From: Paraburkholderia dinghuensis
GTDB taxonomy: Bacteria > Pseudomonadota > Gammaproteobacteria > Burkholderiales > Burkholderiaceae
Assembly: GCF_003837865.1 (NCBI RefSeq)
Contig: NZ_RQIS01000023.1
Coordinates: 18,242 to 82,241, forward strand
Direction of reading: 5' to 3'
Length of the DNA: 64,000 bases
Shown here: one piece after another, positions 53,799 to 62,772 of the stretch
How positions within the stretch are numbered: the first letter of the stretch is position 1
Layout of the letters: every line of letters starts with the position of its first letter
Made by a program: the position numbers and the translations under genes
Notes under the pieces: model-generated
The model's database searches: none
The model's input: the letters and a program-made list of their open reading frames with translations, nothing else
What the model was told of the DNA's origin: nothing

Positions 53799-54710
53799 TC
53801 AGGCGCGGCGCGGTTCGGTCCTGGGCGCAACGCCTCGCCGCGCGATCAGCACGCCGGCGAGCGCCACCCCAAAGCCGGCGAGTTGCACGGGCAGCAAGAC
53901 TTCACCGAACAGCACCCAGCTTTCGAGCGCGGCGAGCGGCGGCGCGAGAAAGAGCAGGGCGGTGGCGCGTGCGGCGTCGCCGTTGCGGACCATCCAGACA
54001 AGCAGGGTCACACCGGCGCCCGACAGCATCGCGATCCCCCACCCGAGCGAGATCCAGAGCGTCGCGGATGCGTTCCATCGATGTTCGCCCAGCGCGAGCG
54101 CAAGCAGCGCCGCGACGATGGCCGCGCCTGCGTTCTGGACGGCACTGGCGCTGCGGATGTCGGCAAGCGCCAGCGACGTCTTCTGATAGAGCGTCCCCGC
54201 TGTGATCGAGCCGACTGCGGCCACGGCGACGATCACCACGAGGAGCGGGTTCGCCTGATCGTGCGTCGACGGGGTGCCATGCACGGCGGCCTGCAGTTTC
54301 GGCATGAGGACGAGCACGACGCCCGCGAGCCCGAGCGACATGCCCACCCAGCGTTGCTGCGAGAGCCGTTCGCCGAAAAGCCGTGCGGCGAACGCGGCTG
54401 TGAGAAGCGGCTGCAGCGCGCCAAGCAGCGCCATCACGCCCGCACTCAAACCCTGCGCGACGGCCCAGTAACCCGCTCCCAGATAGACGCCCTGCAGCAA
54501 GGCGCCCGCGATCAGGTGCTTGCCGAATTCGCGCCCGCGCGGCCAGGGCGCGCGCGCGATCAGCGCGACGGCCGTGAAAAGTGCCGCGGTCCCGCCGAAG
54601 CGGGCAAGCAGGAACAGATTCGGATCGGCATAAGGCGCGATCGCACGGGCGACGACGAATCCCGTCGACCAGAGGACGACGAAGAGGGCGGGGGCTAGGG
54701 CGGCGAGCAT
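53799..54710 (-). CDS. EamA/DMT family transporter
   Basis: 303 residues with ten membrane segments in two EamA repeats. Typical blocks: APALFVVLWSTGFVVARAIA at the start, GLSAGVMALLGALQPLLTAA near residue 88, and FLAPPLAALESWVLFGEVLL near 258. Such transporters export metabolites or amino acids. The substrate is unknown. It lies tail to tail with the L,D-transpeptidase gene. Confidence 0.9.
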   Translation of the reverse strand: MLAALAPALFVVLWSTGFVVARAIAPYADPNLFLLARFGGTAALFTAVALIARAPWPRGREFGKHLIAGALLQGVYLGAGYWAVAQGLSAGVMALLGALQPLLTAAFAARLFGERLSQQRWVGMSLGLAGVVLVLMPKLQAAVHGTPSTHDQANPLLVVIVAVAAVGSITAGTLYQKTSLALADIRSASAVQNAGAAIVAALLALALGEHRWNASATLWISLGWGIAMLSGAGVTLLVWMVRNGDAARATALLFLAPPLAALESWVLFGEVLLPVQLAGFGVALAGVLIARRGVAPRTEPRRA

Positions 54711-54849
54711 GGGTGTCGGTTGTGGGGGCGCAGTTCAGCGCGCGGGGGGCGACGCGAATGGCTCGCAGTGTCGCCTGGCCCGCCGGTACCGGTCTTGTTC
54801 AGGACTGCACTGGCCCGATGCGCGGATTGCGACCGCGCCGCGTCGGTCT

Positions 54850-56409
54850 TTAATGCAGGATCACGATCGCCGCCGCGCCCAGCACGGCGCCGCATAGCGC
54901 GCACGCGATGAGCAAGGTGCGCGTGCGCCGTTGCTCGTTGCGCAACGAGCCGACAAGGTCGGTGTGCGGACCGTGCGCACCTTGTGTTGACGCATGCTGC
55001 TGCAGGTAGCGAAAGAGCATTTGCGGCACGCGTGGTCCGATCTGCGCGAGATGCGGCAATTCCTCGGAAAGCCGCCGTATCCAGCCGCGATGATCGAGGT
55101 CGCGCTGCGCGATGCCGGCGAGCGTGCGCTCGGCGATACCCCATGCATCGACGCCCGGATGAATCGTGCGCGCGAGGTCTTCTGCCTGGGTGAAGGCGCG
55201 CTGCGCGGCGGCGAGCCTCGGCGACACCGCACCGCCGAACGGCTGCACGGCATGCAACAGATCGTGGAACAGTGCGCCCGCGCTACGCGTGTCGACGTCG
55301 CTGGCGAAGTGCGCCTCGCCGCGCGTGCGCAGTTCCGCCTCGATCTGTTCGCTGCGCGCGTGAACGCCGACGTGTCCGGCGGCCTGGTGCAGATCGGCGA
55401 GCGCGCCGTAGTCCTGCCGGAAGAGCGCCGTTGCGCCGTGGACGAAGAACTCGCGCTCGGGTGACGAGAGGCTCGTCATCAGCGACGATCCCGCAAGCAC
55501 GAGGCGACCGAGCGTCGGCGGCTCGACGCTGACCGCCACGTGGCGCGCGTCGAGCGTGGCGTGAAAGAAGCCGTGCTCGAACGCCTGCTGCGTGACCACT
55601 TCGACCAGATGAGTGGCCACGCGCGTCACGTTGATGTGATGTTCGGCAAGACCTGCGACGTCAGTGATGCTCACCGTGTCGATGTGCTGGACGGCGAGCG
55701 TGTGCGGTGTGCAGAGGTCCCAGATCACATCGGGGACGACGACGCGCGGATTCTTCTCGAGGTGGTGGCTCGCCTGGCTCAGGTTTGCCGCTTGCGCGCG
55801 CAAGTCGAAGCGCCGCTTCAGGTCTTCGCGCAGTTCGAGGGCCAGCTTGTGCAACTGCAACTGGCGGGCGGCACCCGAGAACCGTTCCATCCAGCGCGCG
55901 ACGCCACACAGCAATGCGGCATCGTCGTCGACTTCCTCGATGTGGTCGGTGCGCAATACGCGCAGCGTCACCAGCTGATGACCGCCGACCGGCAGCGCCA
56001 GCCGCGCGATGTGCGTCTCTTCGCACCAGCCGTGGTGGACGGGCGTCGGGGCGATCCACGAGAAGAGCGTCTTCGGCGGCTTGCCGAGCGCGGCGTAGAG
56101 CGCCGCTTCGAGCGCATCGGGCGCGAGCGGGGCCTCGAAGTGTTCGAGCGCGTTGATGCTGTCGTGCAGCGTCGTCGCCGCGAGTTCGGGCCGCTCGGCG
56201 AGCGTCTGCCCGAACGCGACAGCGAGCGGCGCGAGACGCGGCAGCGCGCCGTGCAGGCTCGCGGCGAGGCGCTCATCGTCGCGCATGCGCACGGCGAGCG
56301 AGACGAACCAGTGCAGCTTATGATGCTCGGGCGCCGCGAGCCAGATCAGCCTGACGCCATAACGCAGCGCACAAAACAGCAGCTTGAGTTGACGAAATGT
56401 TGAACGCAT
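54850..56409 (-). CDS. Divergent UbiB/ABC1-family protein lacking kinase catalytic motifs
   Basis: 519 residues from the ATG at 56409. Overall UbiB architecture: a starting FRQLKLLFCALRYGV, an AFGQTLAERPELAATTLHDS block where the family has KxGQxLSxRxDLLP, then PDVIWDLCTPHTLAVQHIDT, then FEHGFFHATLDARHVAVSVE, and a C-terminal membrane segment near residues 497-517. Key residues are changed: the KxGQ lysine is Ala65, the ATP lysine position reads Arg150 (VTLRVLR), the HADxHPGN catalytic motif is HATLDARH (283-290), and DFG is AGS (~306-308). It is therefore a likely pseudokinase, distinct from a true UbiB. Divergent from the DeoR gene. Confidence 0.8.
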   Translation of the reverse strand: MRSTFRQLKLLFCALRYGVRLIWLAAPEHHKLHWFVSLAVRMRDDERLAASLHGALPRLAPLAVAFGQTLAERPELAATTLHDSINALEHFEAPLAPDALEAALYAALGKPPKTLFSWIAPTPVHHGWCEETHIARLALPVGGHQLVTLRVLRTDHIEEVDDDAALLCGVARWMERFSGAARQLQLHKLALELREDLKRRFDLRAQAANLSQASHHLEKNPRVVVPDVIWDLCTPHTLAVQHIDTVSITDVAGLAEHHINVTRVATHLVEVVTQQAFEHGFFHATLDARHVAVSVEPPTLGRLVLAGSSLMTSLSSPEREFFVHGATALFRQDYGALADLHQAAGHVGVHARSEQIEAELRTRGEAHFASDVDTRSAGALFHDLLHAVQPFGGAVSPRLAAAQRAFTQAEDLARTIHPGVDAWGIAERTLAGIAQRDLDHRGWIRRLSEELPHLAQIGPRVPQMLFRYLQQHASTQGAHGPHTDLVGSLRNEQRRTRTLLIACALCGAVLGAAAIVILH

Positions 56410-56630
56410 TGGCGCAGCAGTCGAGGGAACGCGCGCCGCCCGCGCAACGGACGGCCAAGCGCGAGAGTAGCAGGGATGCGTCCGCGATGGCAGTGCCGCG
56501 GCACCCGGATGTCTTGCCCGATGCGCGCGACCGGCGTGCGGCGCGGGCCGCATGATGCGCGTGTTCGCGCAATACGCGTAATACAATACGGCGGCCTTTC
56601 CGAACTCGCGCGCTTTGCGCATTCACCGAG

Positions 56631-57386
56631 ATGCTCGCAGAACAACGTCACCAATACATCCTCTTGCAGGTCAACAGGAACGGCGCGCTTTCGGTGGCGG
56701 AACTCGTCCGCGAACTGCATGTGTCGCGCGAAACGATCCGGCGCGACCTGAATACGCTCGCCGAGCGCGGGCTGCTCGTCACCACGCACGGCGGCGCTTT
56801 ATCAAGCGACCGCCGCGAACCCGATCTCGACGTGCGCGAAGCCGCGAACGCCAGCGCGAAGCGCGCCATCGGCGAGCGCGCTGCCGGGTTCGTACCAGAC
56901 GGTGCGTCGGTGATCATCGACTCCGGCAGCACGACGCACGCCGTCGCGCGCGCTCTCACCGACCGCCATCGACTGACCGTCTACACGAACGACTGGCGCA
57001 TCGCACTCCTGCTCGGCCGCCGTAACGAGAACCGCGTGACGCTGCTCGGCGGCGAACTTTCCGATCACGAAGAAGCGACGTTCGGTCTTGACACTGTTCA
57101 GCAACTCGAGCAGTACCACACCGATTTCGCGTTCGTTGGTGCGGGCGGCATCACTGCCGACGGCTGGCTGACCGATTATTCGCGCATGGTCGCGGAGGTT
57201 CGCAGCCGCATGCTGCTTGCGACGGGCTGCGCGATCATCGTCGCGGATCATTCGAAGTTCGGGCGCGTCACGCCGGTGCGCATCAATGGATTCGAGCGCG
57301 CCCGCTACGTCATCACCGAACTCGCGCCGGAAGATTCGATCGCGCGCGCGATTGCGGCGCGTGGGCCGGAGTTGCTGGTCGCGTGA
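56631..57386 (+). CDS. DeoR-family transcriptional regulator
   Basis: 251 residues, typical length. N-terminal HTH QVNRNGALSVAELVRELHVS then RETIRRDLNTLAERGLL; C-terminal DeoRC effector domain with IIDSGSTTHAVARAL and FAFVGAGGITADGWLT. These regulators usually sense phosphorylated sugars or related metabolites and repress nearby genes. Located 466 bases before the phosphonate transport operon in the same direction, it may control that operon, though the operon also has its own GntR regulator. Confidence 0.91.
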   Translation: MLAEQRHQYILLQVNRNGALSVAELVRELHVSRETIRRDLNTLAERGLLVTTHGGALSSDRREPDLDVREAANASAKRAIGERAAGFVPDGASVIIDSGSTTHAVARALTDRHRLTVYTNDWRIALLLGRRNENRVTLLGGELSDHEEATFGLDTVQQLEQYHTDFAFVGAGGITADGWLTDYSRMVAEVRSRMLLATGCAIIVADHSKFGRVTPVRINGFERARYVITELAPEDSIARAIAARGPELLVA

Positions 57387-57564
57387 GTCCGGCGCGTCGG
57401 CGCTCGTTCGCGTGCTGCCGCGTGCGGGCATTCTCGTCCTGTCTGGCCCTGCACTAACTCCGCCTCTTTTTTCGCGCCGTCGTCCCAGACGAGCGAGGCT
57501 TCTTCATACTTTCTTTTCCGCACCTGGCGTGCACACGCAACGAATGATTGTGCGGTGCGAAACG

Positions 57565-57578
57565 TTGCCGATTGGCAA
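57565..57578. promoter_or_regulatory. Palindrome upstream of phnS
   Basis: TTGCCGATTGGCAA, a perfect 5+5 palindrome with a 4-base centre, within AT-rich DNA about 290 bases before phnS. A candidate operator for a dimeric regulator such as the neighbouring GntR or DeoR protein. Confidence 0.4.
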
Positions 57579-57618
57579 TTTGTGGATTTATTTTGCAAAA
57601 CGCCACATAGTCACGGCG

Positions 57619-57638
57619 TTGTCATCGAAATCTGTAAT
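57619..57638 (+). promoter_or_regulatory. Pho-box-like motif upstream of phnS
   Basis: TTGTCAT and CTGTAAT occur as a tandem pair, resembling two half-sites of a PhoB box, but their spacing is 13 bases from start to start rather than the usual 11. Phosphate-starvation control is plausible for this operon but not shown. Confidence 0.3.
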
Positions 57639-57852
57639 TCTTGCGGTGCCCGTTCAGACGGGGCTTGCACGCCGTGCGGACGACATTCCCGCGCGGCGGA
57701 GCAGTCGTCGTTTTGAGGCAGGCCCGGCGGATTGTAGACAATCTGCACTCCTCGCTGCACGGCTGGCGAAGCAGGCGGTGTAGTCCGCCGACGTTCGATC
57801 ACACACGCATCGGGTATCCCCGAGCAATCTGGTTTTTGCCCTGGAGATTGAC

Positions 57853-58938
57853 ATGAACCACAAGAATCCCCTTCGCGCGGGTTTTAAGCGCAAGCTGCTG
57901 CCCATGCTTGCCGCCGCAATGCTGCTGGAAGGCTTCGCGTTCTCCGCGCATGCCGCCGACGCAGTCGTTCTCTACACGGCTGACGGCCTCGAAAACCTCT
58001 ACCGCGACGTGCTCCCGGCCTTCGAGAAGAAGGAAGGCGTCAAGGTCAATATCGTGACGGCCGGCAGCGGCGAAGTTGTGAATCGCGCCAACGTCGAGAA
58101 GGATTCGCCCAAGGCCGACGTGATCGTCACGCTGCCGCCGTTCATCCAGCAGGCGCAGCAGAGCGGTCTGCTGCAGGCGTACCAGAGCGCGAACTACAAG
58201 AACGTGCCGGCCATCGCCAAGGCACCGGACGGCTCGTGGGCAACGTTTGTGAACAACTACTTCTCGTTCGCGATCAACCCCGAAGTCGTGAAGAACGAAC
58301 CGAAGACGTTCGCTGATCTGCTGCATCCGGACTACTCGGGCAAGATCGCGTACTCGAACCCGGCGACGGCGGGCGACGGCATGGCCGTCATCATCCTGAC
58401 GACTTCGCTGATGGGTGAAGACAAGGCGTTCGACTACCTGAAGAAGCTCGAGCAGAGCGCCAAGTTTCACACGAAGGGTACGGGTTATCTCGACGTGCTG
58501 CTCTCGCGCAACGAAATCTCGGTGGCCAACGGCGACCTGCAGATGGACCTCGACGACGCGGCCAACGGCGGCCTCTCGCTCAAGCCGATCTTCCTCGCCG
58601 TTGACGCAAGCAGCCATCCGACCACGTTCCAGCTGCCGTACGCAATCGGCCTGATCAAGAACGGCCCGAACCAGGCGGAAGGCAAGAAGCTGATCGACTA
58701 TCTGATGTCGACGGATGTGCAGTCGAAGGTGCCGGATATTTTCGGCATCCCGGCTCGCACGGACGTGCCGCTTGCAGGCAAGAACGGCGACGCGGTCAAG
58801 AAGTCGATCGCCGGCGTGAAGCTCATCTCGGTGGACTGGGATCAGGTGATGGCGAAGAAGGCCGACTGGTCCGCGCGCTGGAAGAACGAAGTGATCGGCT
58901 CGTCGGGCAAGCAGATCGAAGTCGTGAAGCCGAAGTAA
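57853..58938 (+). CDS. phnS: 2-aminoethylphosphonate ABC transporter, substrate-binding protein
   Basis: 361 residues. A signal peptide with core PMLAAAMLLEGFAFS ends at AHA-A near residue 34. The mature chain is a type-II periplasmic binding protein of the Fe3+/phosphonate family: DAVVLYTADGLENLYRDVLP, then VNIVTAGSGEVVNRANVEKD, then WATFVNNYFSFAINPEVV. With PhnT, PhnU and PhnV it imports 2-aminoethylphosphonate or a related phosphonate. It is first in the operon; the assignment to phosphonate rests on gene order with the GntR and PhnZ-like genes, since iron-binding homologues look similar. Confidence 0.85.
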   Translation: MNHKNPLRAGFKRKLLPMLAAAMLLEGFAFSAHAADAVVLYTADGLENLYRDVLPAFEKKEGVKVNIVTAGSGEVVNRANVEKDSPKADVIVTLPPFIQQAQQSGLLQAYQSANYKNVPAIAKAPDGSWATFVNNYFSFAINPEVVKNEPKTFADLLHPDYSGKIAYSNPATAGDGMAVIILTTSLMGEDKAFDYLKKLEQSAKFHTKGTGYLDVLLSRNEISVANGDLQMDLDDAANGGLSLKPIFLAVDASSHPTTFQLPYAIGLIKNGPNQAEGKKLIDYLMSTDVQSKVPDIFGIPARTDVPLAGKNGDAVKKSIAGVKLISVDWDQVMAKKADWSARWKNEVIGSSGKQIEVVKPK

Positions 58939-58971
58939 GCATTCAAGCCGTATCTGCATCACTTTGTCTTG

Positions 58972-59128
58972 GGCCGGGGTAAGTGCTGGCGCGCTTGCTC
59001 CGGCCCACAGTTTTGCATCGGATGGGACCGTGGGAGCGGAAGTGCCGGCTCCGGCCGCCACGCCAGGTCCCACCGGCAGTTTTGCATGGGACCAGAGCCA
59101 GCGACGAAACGCTGGCTCTGGTTCACAT
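58972..59128. repeat. phnS-phnT intercistronic hairpins and direct repeats
   Basis: Two copies of CAGTTTTGCAT (59008-59018 and 59077-59087) flank GC-rich inverted sequences; the last is a perfect 13-bp hairpin at 59091-59122 (ACCAGAGCCAGCG / CGCTGGCTCTGGT, loop ACGAAA) ending just before the phnT ribosome-binding site. No T-run. Such structures usually protect the upstream message and lower the amount of ATPase and permease relative to binding protein. Confidence 0.6.
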
Positions 59129-59141
59129 AGGAGATCAACCG

Positions 59142-60248
59142 GTGAATACCGCAAGCCTCGCGCCGGCCGGCATGGCCCGCGCGCAGCCGGAAGTGTCCGG
59201 CATGGCGGGCATGGAGACCGCGGGCGTCGCGGGTGTGCAGATCGACCATCTGAGCGTCCGTTTCGGCACCCGCACGGTCCTCGACGATCTATCGCTCACG
59301 ATCCGCCGCGGCGAGTTGTTGACCGTCCTCGGCCGTAGCGGATGTGGCAAGACCACGTTGCTGCGCTTTATCGCCGGTTTTATTGAAGCCGATGGACTCT
59401 CCGGCTCGCTTTCCGTAGCGGGTCGCGATCTGACTCACGTGCCGCCGCACCGGCGCAACCTGGGTCTGCTCTTCCAGAGCTATGCGCTGTTCCCGCATCT
59501 TTCCGTGTTTGAGAACGTCGCGTTCGGGCTCAAGGCGCGGGGTGTGCCGTCGCGTGATATCGCGCGACGCGTGGCCGACTCGCTCAAGCTCGTGCAGCTC
59601 GGCGATTCGGGTCACGTGATGCCCGCCCAGCTCTCGGGCGGCATGCAGCAGCGTGTGGCGCTCGCGCGCGCGCTCGTGATCGAGCCGGACGTGCTGCTGC
59701 TCGATGAACCGCTTTCGGCACTCGACGCCAATCTGCGCGCGTCGGTGCGCTCCGAACTCAAGGCGCTCCACGAGCGCCTGCCCGACCTCACGATCGTGTG
59801 CGTCACGCACGATCAGGATGACGCGCTCGTGCTCTCCGACCGCACGCTGCTGATGCGCGATGGCCGCATCGCGCAACTCGGCACGCCGCAGGAACTCTAC
59901 GACGCGCCGGCCGATGCCTACGTCGCGCGCTATCTCGGCGCCGCGAACTTGCTGCCGCCTAGCATCGCGTTCCCCGTCGGCGATCCACGTCACGACGTGC
60001 GCGACAAACTCGCGTGCCTGCGTCCGGAAAGCCTGCGCATCGCGCCGCTCGGAGAAGGGTCGCTGCACGGCACGATCGAATCGGTCGAATGGTATGGCTC
60101 GGTGCTGTCGGTGCCGGTGCTGCTCGACGCGATGCCGAACGAACCGGTGCTGGTCACCATGCCGCGCGGCCACGGCATGACGCCGCAAAAAGGCATGCGC
60201 GTGTCCCTGCGTTACGAGGCAGACGATGTCGTCCTTATCAACCCCTGA
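59142..60248 (+). CDS. phnT: 2-aminoethylphosphonate ABC transporter, ATP-binding protein
   Basis: 368 residues from a GTG with AGGAGATC 8 bases upstream. ABC ATPase: Walker A GRSGCGKTT near residue 66, signature LSGGMQQRVALARAL near 163, Walker B VLLLDEPLSALDAN near 184, H-loop VTHDQDD near 220. A C-terminal TOBE-like domain follows (SVEWYGSVLSVPVLLD). It energises uptake through PhnU-PhnV at the cytoplasmic face. Its end overlaps phnU by 23 bases. The N-terminal ~35 residues before the ABC domain are extra relative to many homologues. Confidence 0.9.
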   Translation: MNTASLAPAGMARAQPEVSGMAGMETAGVAGVQIDHLSVRFGTRTVLDDLSLTIRRGELLTVLGRSGCGKTTLLRFIAGFIEADGLSGSLSVAGRDLTHVPPHRRNLGLLFQSYALFPHLSVFENVAFGLKARGVPSRDIARRVADSLKLVQLGDSGHVMPAQLSGGMQQRVALARALVIEPDVLLLDEPLSALDANLRASVRSELKALHERLPDLTIVCVTHDQDDALVLSDRTLLMRDGRIAQLGTPQELYDAPADAYVARYLGAANLLPPSIAFPVGDPRHDVRDKLACLRPESLRIAPLGEGSLHGTIESVEWYGSVLSVPVLLDAMPNEPVLVTMPRGHGMTPQKGMRVSLRYEADDVVLINP

Positions 60249-61143
60249 ATCCGCGGGGCTCGCGCCGCACACCGCCGACGCGCACGCGGCCGCTGTGCGT
60301 CGCCGCGAGCGGCGTGCGCAGTGGCACATCGCTTTCCTGCTCGTGTTCGTGCTTGGGCCGATCGTGGTGTATCCGCTCGTGCGTCTCGTGCTGTTGAGCC
60401 TCACGGGCGCGCACGGCCTGAGCTTCCACGCCTATACATCGTTCTTCGGCAATCCCGAATCGCGTGGCGTAATCGGCACGACGCTGCTGATCCTGTTCGT
60501 GAGCGGGAGCCTTGCCTCGGTACTCGGCGTCGTGCTCGCCGCGATCCTGTTCTTCAAGCCGTTTCCGGGCGCGCGCCTCGTCACGCGCTTTCTCGAACTG
60601 TTTGTGGCGTTCCCGTCGTTTCTCGTCGCGTTCACGCTGATCTTCCTTTATGGTTCACAGGGCTCGGTCAGCATCGGGCTGCAACGCCTCTTCAATCTGC
60701 AAGCGCCGCCGCTCGACTTTCTGTTCGGCATGGGCGGGGTGATTCTCGCGGAAGTCGTGTTCTACGCGCCGTTCGTCGTGCGCCCGACGCTCGCCTCGTT
60801 CGCGATGCTCGACATGCGTCTGATCGAAGCTGCACGCAGCCTCGGCGCGAATACGTGGATGGTTGCCGCCGGCGTCATCCTGCCGCTCGCATGGCCGGGC
60901 ATCGCGGCAGGCACGATCCTCTGCTTCCTGCTGACGTTCAACGAGTTCGGCATTTTGCTTGTGCTCGGCAGCGCGCATCTCGTCACGCTGCCGGTGGCGA
61001 TCTATAGCTCGGCCACCGTCGACCTCGATCTACCGTCCGCTGCTGCTGGTGCGGTCGTGATGCTCGCCATGTCGCTTTCGCTTTACGCGTTGTACCGGCG
61101 CGTGAACCGCCGCAGCCAGGGAGGCGCTCGCAATGTCCGCTGA
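60226..61143 (+). CDS. phnU: 2-aminoethylphosphonate ABC transporter, permease
   Basis: 305 residues, six membrane segments. The EAA-like cytoplasmic loop reads EAARSLGANTWMVAAGVILP near residue 205, and the domain ends before RRVNRRSQGG. BPD_transp_1 family. It overlaps phnT by 23 bases and phnV by 11 bases, so the three are translationally coupled. Confidence 0.9.
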   Translation: MSSLSTPESAGLAPHTADAHAAAVRRRERRAQWHIAFLLVFVLGPIVVYPLVRLVLLSLTGAHGLSFHAYTSFFGNPESRGVIGTTLLILFVSGSLASVLGVVLAAILFFKPFPGARLVTRFLELFVAFPSFLVAFTLIFLYGSQGSVSIGLQRLFNLQAPPLDFLFGMGGVILAEVVFYAPFVVRPTLASFAMLDMRLIEAARSLGANTWMVAAGVILPLAWPGIAAGTILCFLLTFNEFGILLVLGSAHLVTLPVAIYSSATVDLDLPSAAAGAVVMLAMSLSLYALYRRVNRRSQGGARNVR

Positions 61144-61996
61144 TCCCGATCGAATCAAATTGCCGCCGCAGCATCGCCGCGCGCGACCGGTGGAGCGCGG
61201 TCTTGTTGCCCGGATCGCTGGCGGCGTGCTGCTCGGCCTCGCCGCGCTCCTGTGTTTCTGGCTGTTCGTGCTGCCGGTGATCGTCGTCGCGCTGTCGAGC
61301 GTCGCATCGCACTGGTCCGGCACGATTCTCCCCGATGGCTTTAGCATGCGCTGGTTCGAGCGCCTCGGGTCGAGCGACTTCGATGCGCTCGTCACGAGCC
61401 TCGAAGTCGGCTTCGGTGTGGCGGTGCTCGGCACGGCACTGGGACTCTGGCTTGCGCTGGCGCTGGAAGCGCGCGACCGACGCGGCCTCGGCGCGATCGT
61501 CGACACGCTCGCGATGGTGCCCAACGGCGTGCCGAGTGTTGTGCTCGGCCTTGCGGTGCTCATCGCTTATCACAAAGCGCCACTCGATTTGTCGAGCTCC
61601 GCGGCGATCGTCGTGTTCGTGCAGCTCGCGCTCGTGCTGCCGTTCTGCTACCGCTGTGCGTCGGCCGCGCTGCGCCCGGAGTTGACGGTCCTGCGCGAAG
61701 CGGCGGCGAGTCTCGGTGCGCCGCCGTCGATGGTGTTGCGCCGGGTCGTGCTACCGCAACTCGTGCCGGCCATCCGCGCCAGTCTCGCGCTCGGCTTCGC
61801 ACTGTCGCTGGGCGAACTCGGTGCGACGCTCACGGTATATCCGCCTGGCTTCGCGACGGTTCCGATCGTCGTGGTGGGCGCCGTCGAGCGCGGCTATTAC
61901 CTGCCGGCATCTGCGCTATCGCTGATTCTGCTCGTAGTGTCGCTCGCGGCACTGCTGATGATCGCGGCGCGCGTGCCGCGCCGCCGTGCGGACTGA
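61133..61996 (+). CDS. phnV: 2-aminoethylphosphonate ABC transporter, permease
   Basis: 287 residues, six membrane segments (first near 29-53, RIAGGVLLGLAALLCFWLFV). EAA loop: EAAASLGAPPSMVLRRVVLP near residue 188. Together with PhnU it forms the membrane channel of the importer. It overlaps the phnU end by 11 bases; the next regulator gene starts 4 bases beyond its stop. Confidence 0.9.
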   Translation: MSADPDRIKLPPQHRRARPVERGLVARIAGGVLLGLAALLCFWLFVLPVIVVALSSVASHWSGTILPDGFSMRWFERLGSSDFDALVTSLEVGFGVAVLGTALGLWLALALEARDRRGLGAIVDTLAMVPNGVPSVVLGLAVLIAYHKAPLDLSSSAAIVVFVQLALVLPFCYRCASAALRPELTVLREAAASLGAPPSMVLRRVVLPQLVPAIRASLALGFALSLGELGATLTVYPPGFATVPIVVVGAVERGYYLPASALSLILLVVSLAALLMIAARVPRRRAD

Positions 61997-62000
61997 GCAC

Positions 62001-62684
62001 ATGTCCCGCGCGCGGAGCGCAGCGCACGTACGCAACGACGCAACAACGCCCGATCCGGACGTCGTCGCGCCGATCGCGATGGTGCGCCACCATTCGCTGA
62101 CCGAACTCGTGCGCGACGAGATCGAACGACGCATCGAGGCGGGCATGCTCGCGCCAGGAGACAAGCTTAACGAGGCCGATTGGGCCGCGCGTCTGCAGGT
62201 CTCGCGCGGACCGGTGCGCGAGGCGTTCCGCGCGCTGGAGCAGGCAGGGCTCGTGCGCAACGAGAAGCATCGGGGTGCGTTCGTGCGCAGCGTATCGGCG
62301 CTTGAGGCCGCGGAACTGGGCGCGGTGCGCACGATCCTTGAAGAGGCGGCGTGCCGGACGTTGACGGCGCAGATCGACGCGGCTCAGGTGGCGGCGCTGC
62401 GTGAGCGCCTGGATGCGATGCGCGACGCGCTCGCTCTCGACGATCGCAGGGCATACACCGATGCGCGCGATGCGTTTCGTGACGTGCTTGTGATGGCTGC
62501 AGACAACGGAAAGCTGCACGAGGCATATCGGCGATGCGTGAGCGAGTTGCGCCTCGCGCGCGTGAGGCTGCCGGGCGCCGAGGCGCTGCGTGCGTCGTAC
62601 GCGGTGTACCGTGCGATCCTGAATGCGTTGGCCTCACGCAAGGCGGGCGAAGCCGCCGCGCTGATACGCGTGCAGAACGGCTAA
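62001..62684 (+). CDS. GntR/FCD-family regulator of phosphonate use
   Basis: 227 residues from the ATG at 62001; a GTG 15 bases earlier overlaps phnV and is possible. N-terminal winged helix with KLNEADWAARLQVSRGPVRE then AFRALEQAGLVRNE; C-terminal FCD domain (LEAAELGAVRTILEEAACRT). Its place directly after phnV and before a PhnZ-like gene matches the Burkholderia phosphonate-associated GntR regulator (phnR_burk type). It most likely controls the phn operon in response to the phosphonate or a breakdown product. Confidence 0.85.
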   Translation: MSRARSAAHVRNDATTPDPDVVAPIAMVRHHSLTELVRDEIERRIEAGMLAPGDKLNEADWAARLQVSRGPVREAFRALEQAGLVRNEKHRGAFVRSVSALEAAELGAVRTILEEAACRTLTAQIDAAQVAALRERLDAMRDALALDDRRAYTDARDAFRDVLVMAADNGKLHEAYRRCVSELRLARVRLPGAEALRASYAVYRAILNALASRKAGEAAALIRVQNG

Positions 62685-62772
62685 CGCCCGAACGCGGATT
62701 TTGAGCGGCTTGGACTGTGCTGAATGCAGGCGGCGATAGGCGCCGCTGCAATCGCAACAACGAGGGGGAGCG

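Larger units (their letters stand above)
57387..57852. other. Upstream region of the phn operon
   Basis: Holds the phnS promoter. Two elements stand out and are listed separately: a TTGCC-N4-GGCAA palindrome and a Pho-box-like pair. A small AT-rich stretch lies around 57580-57650. No gene seen. Confidence 0.5.
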
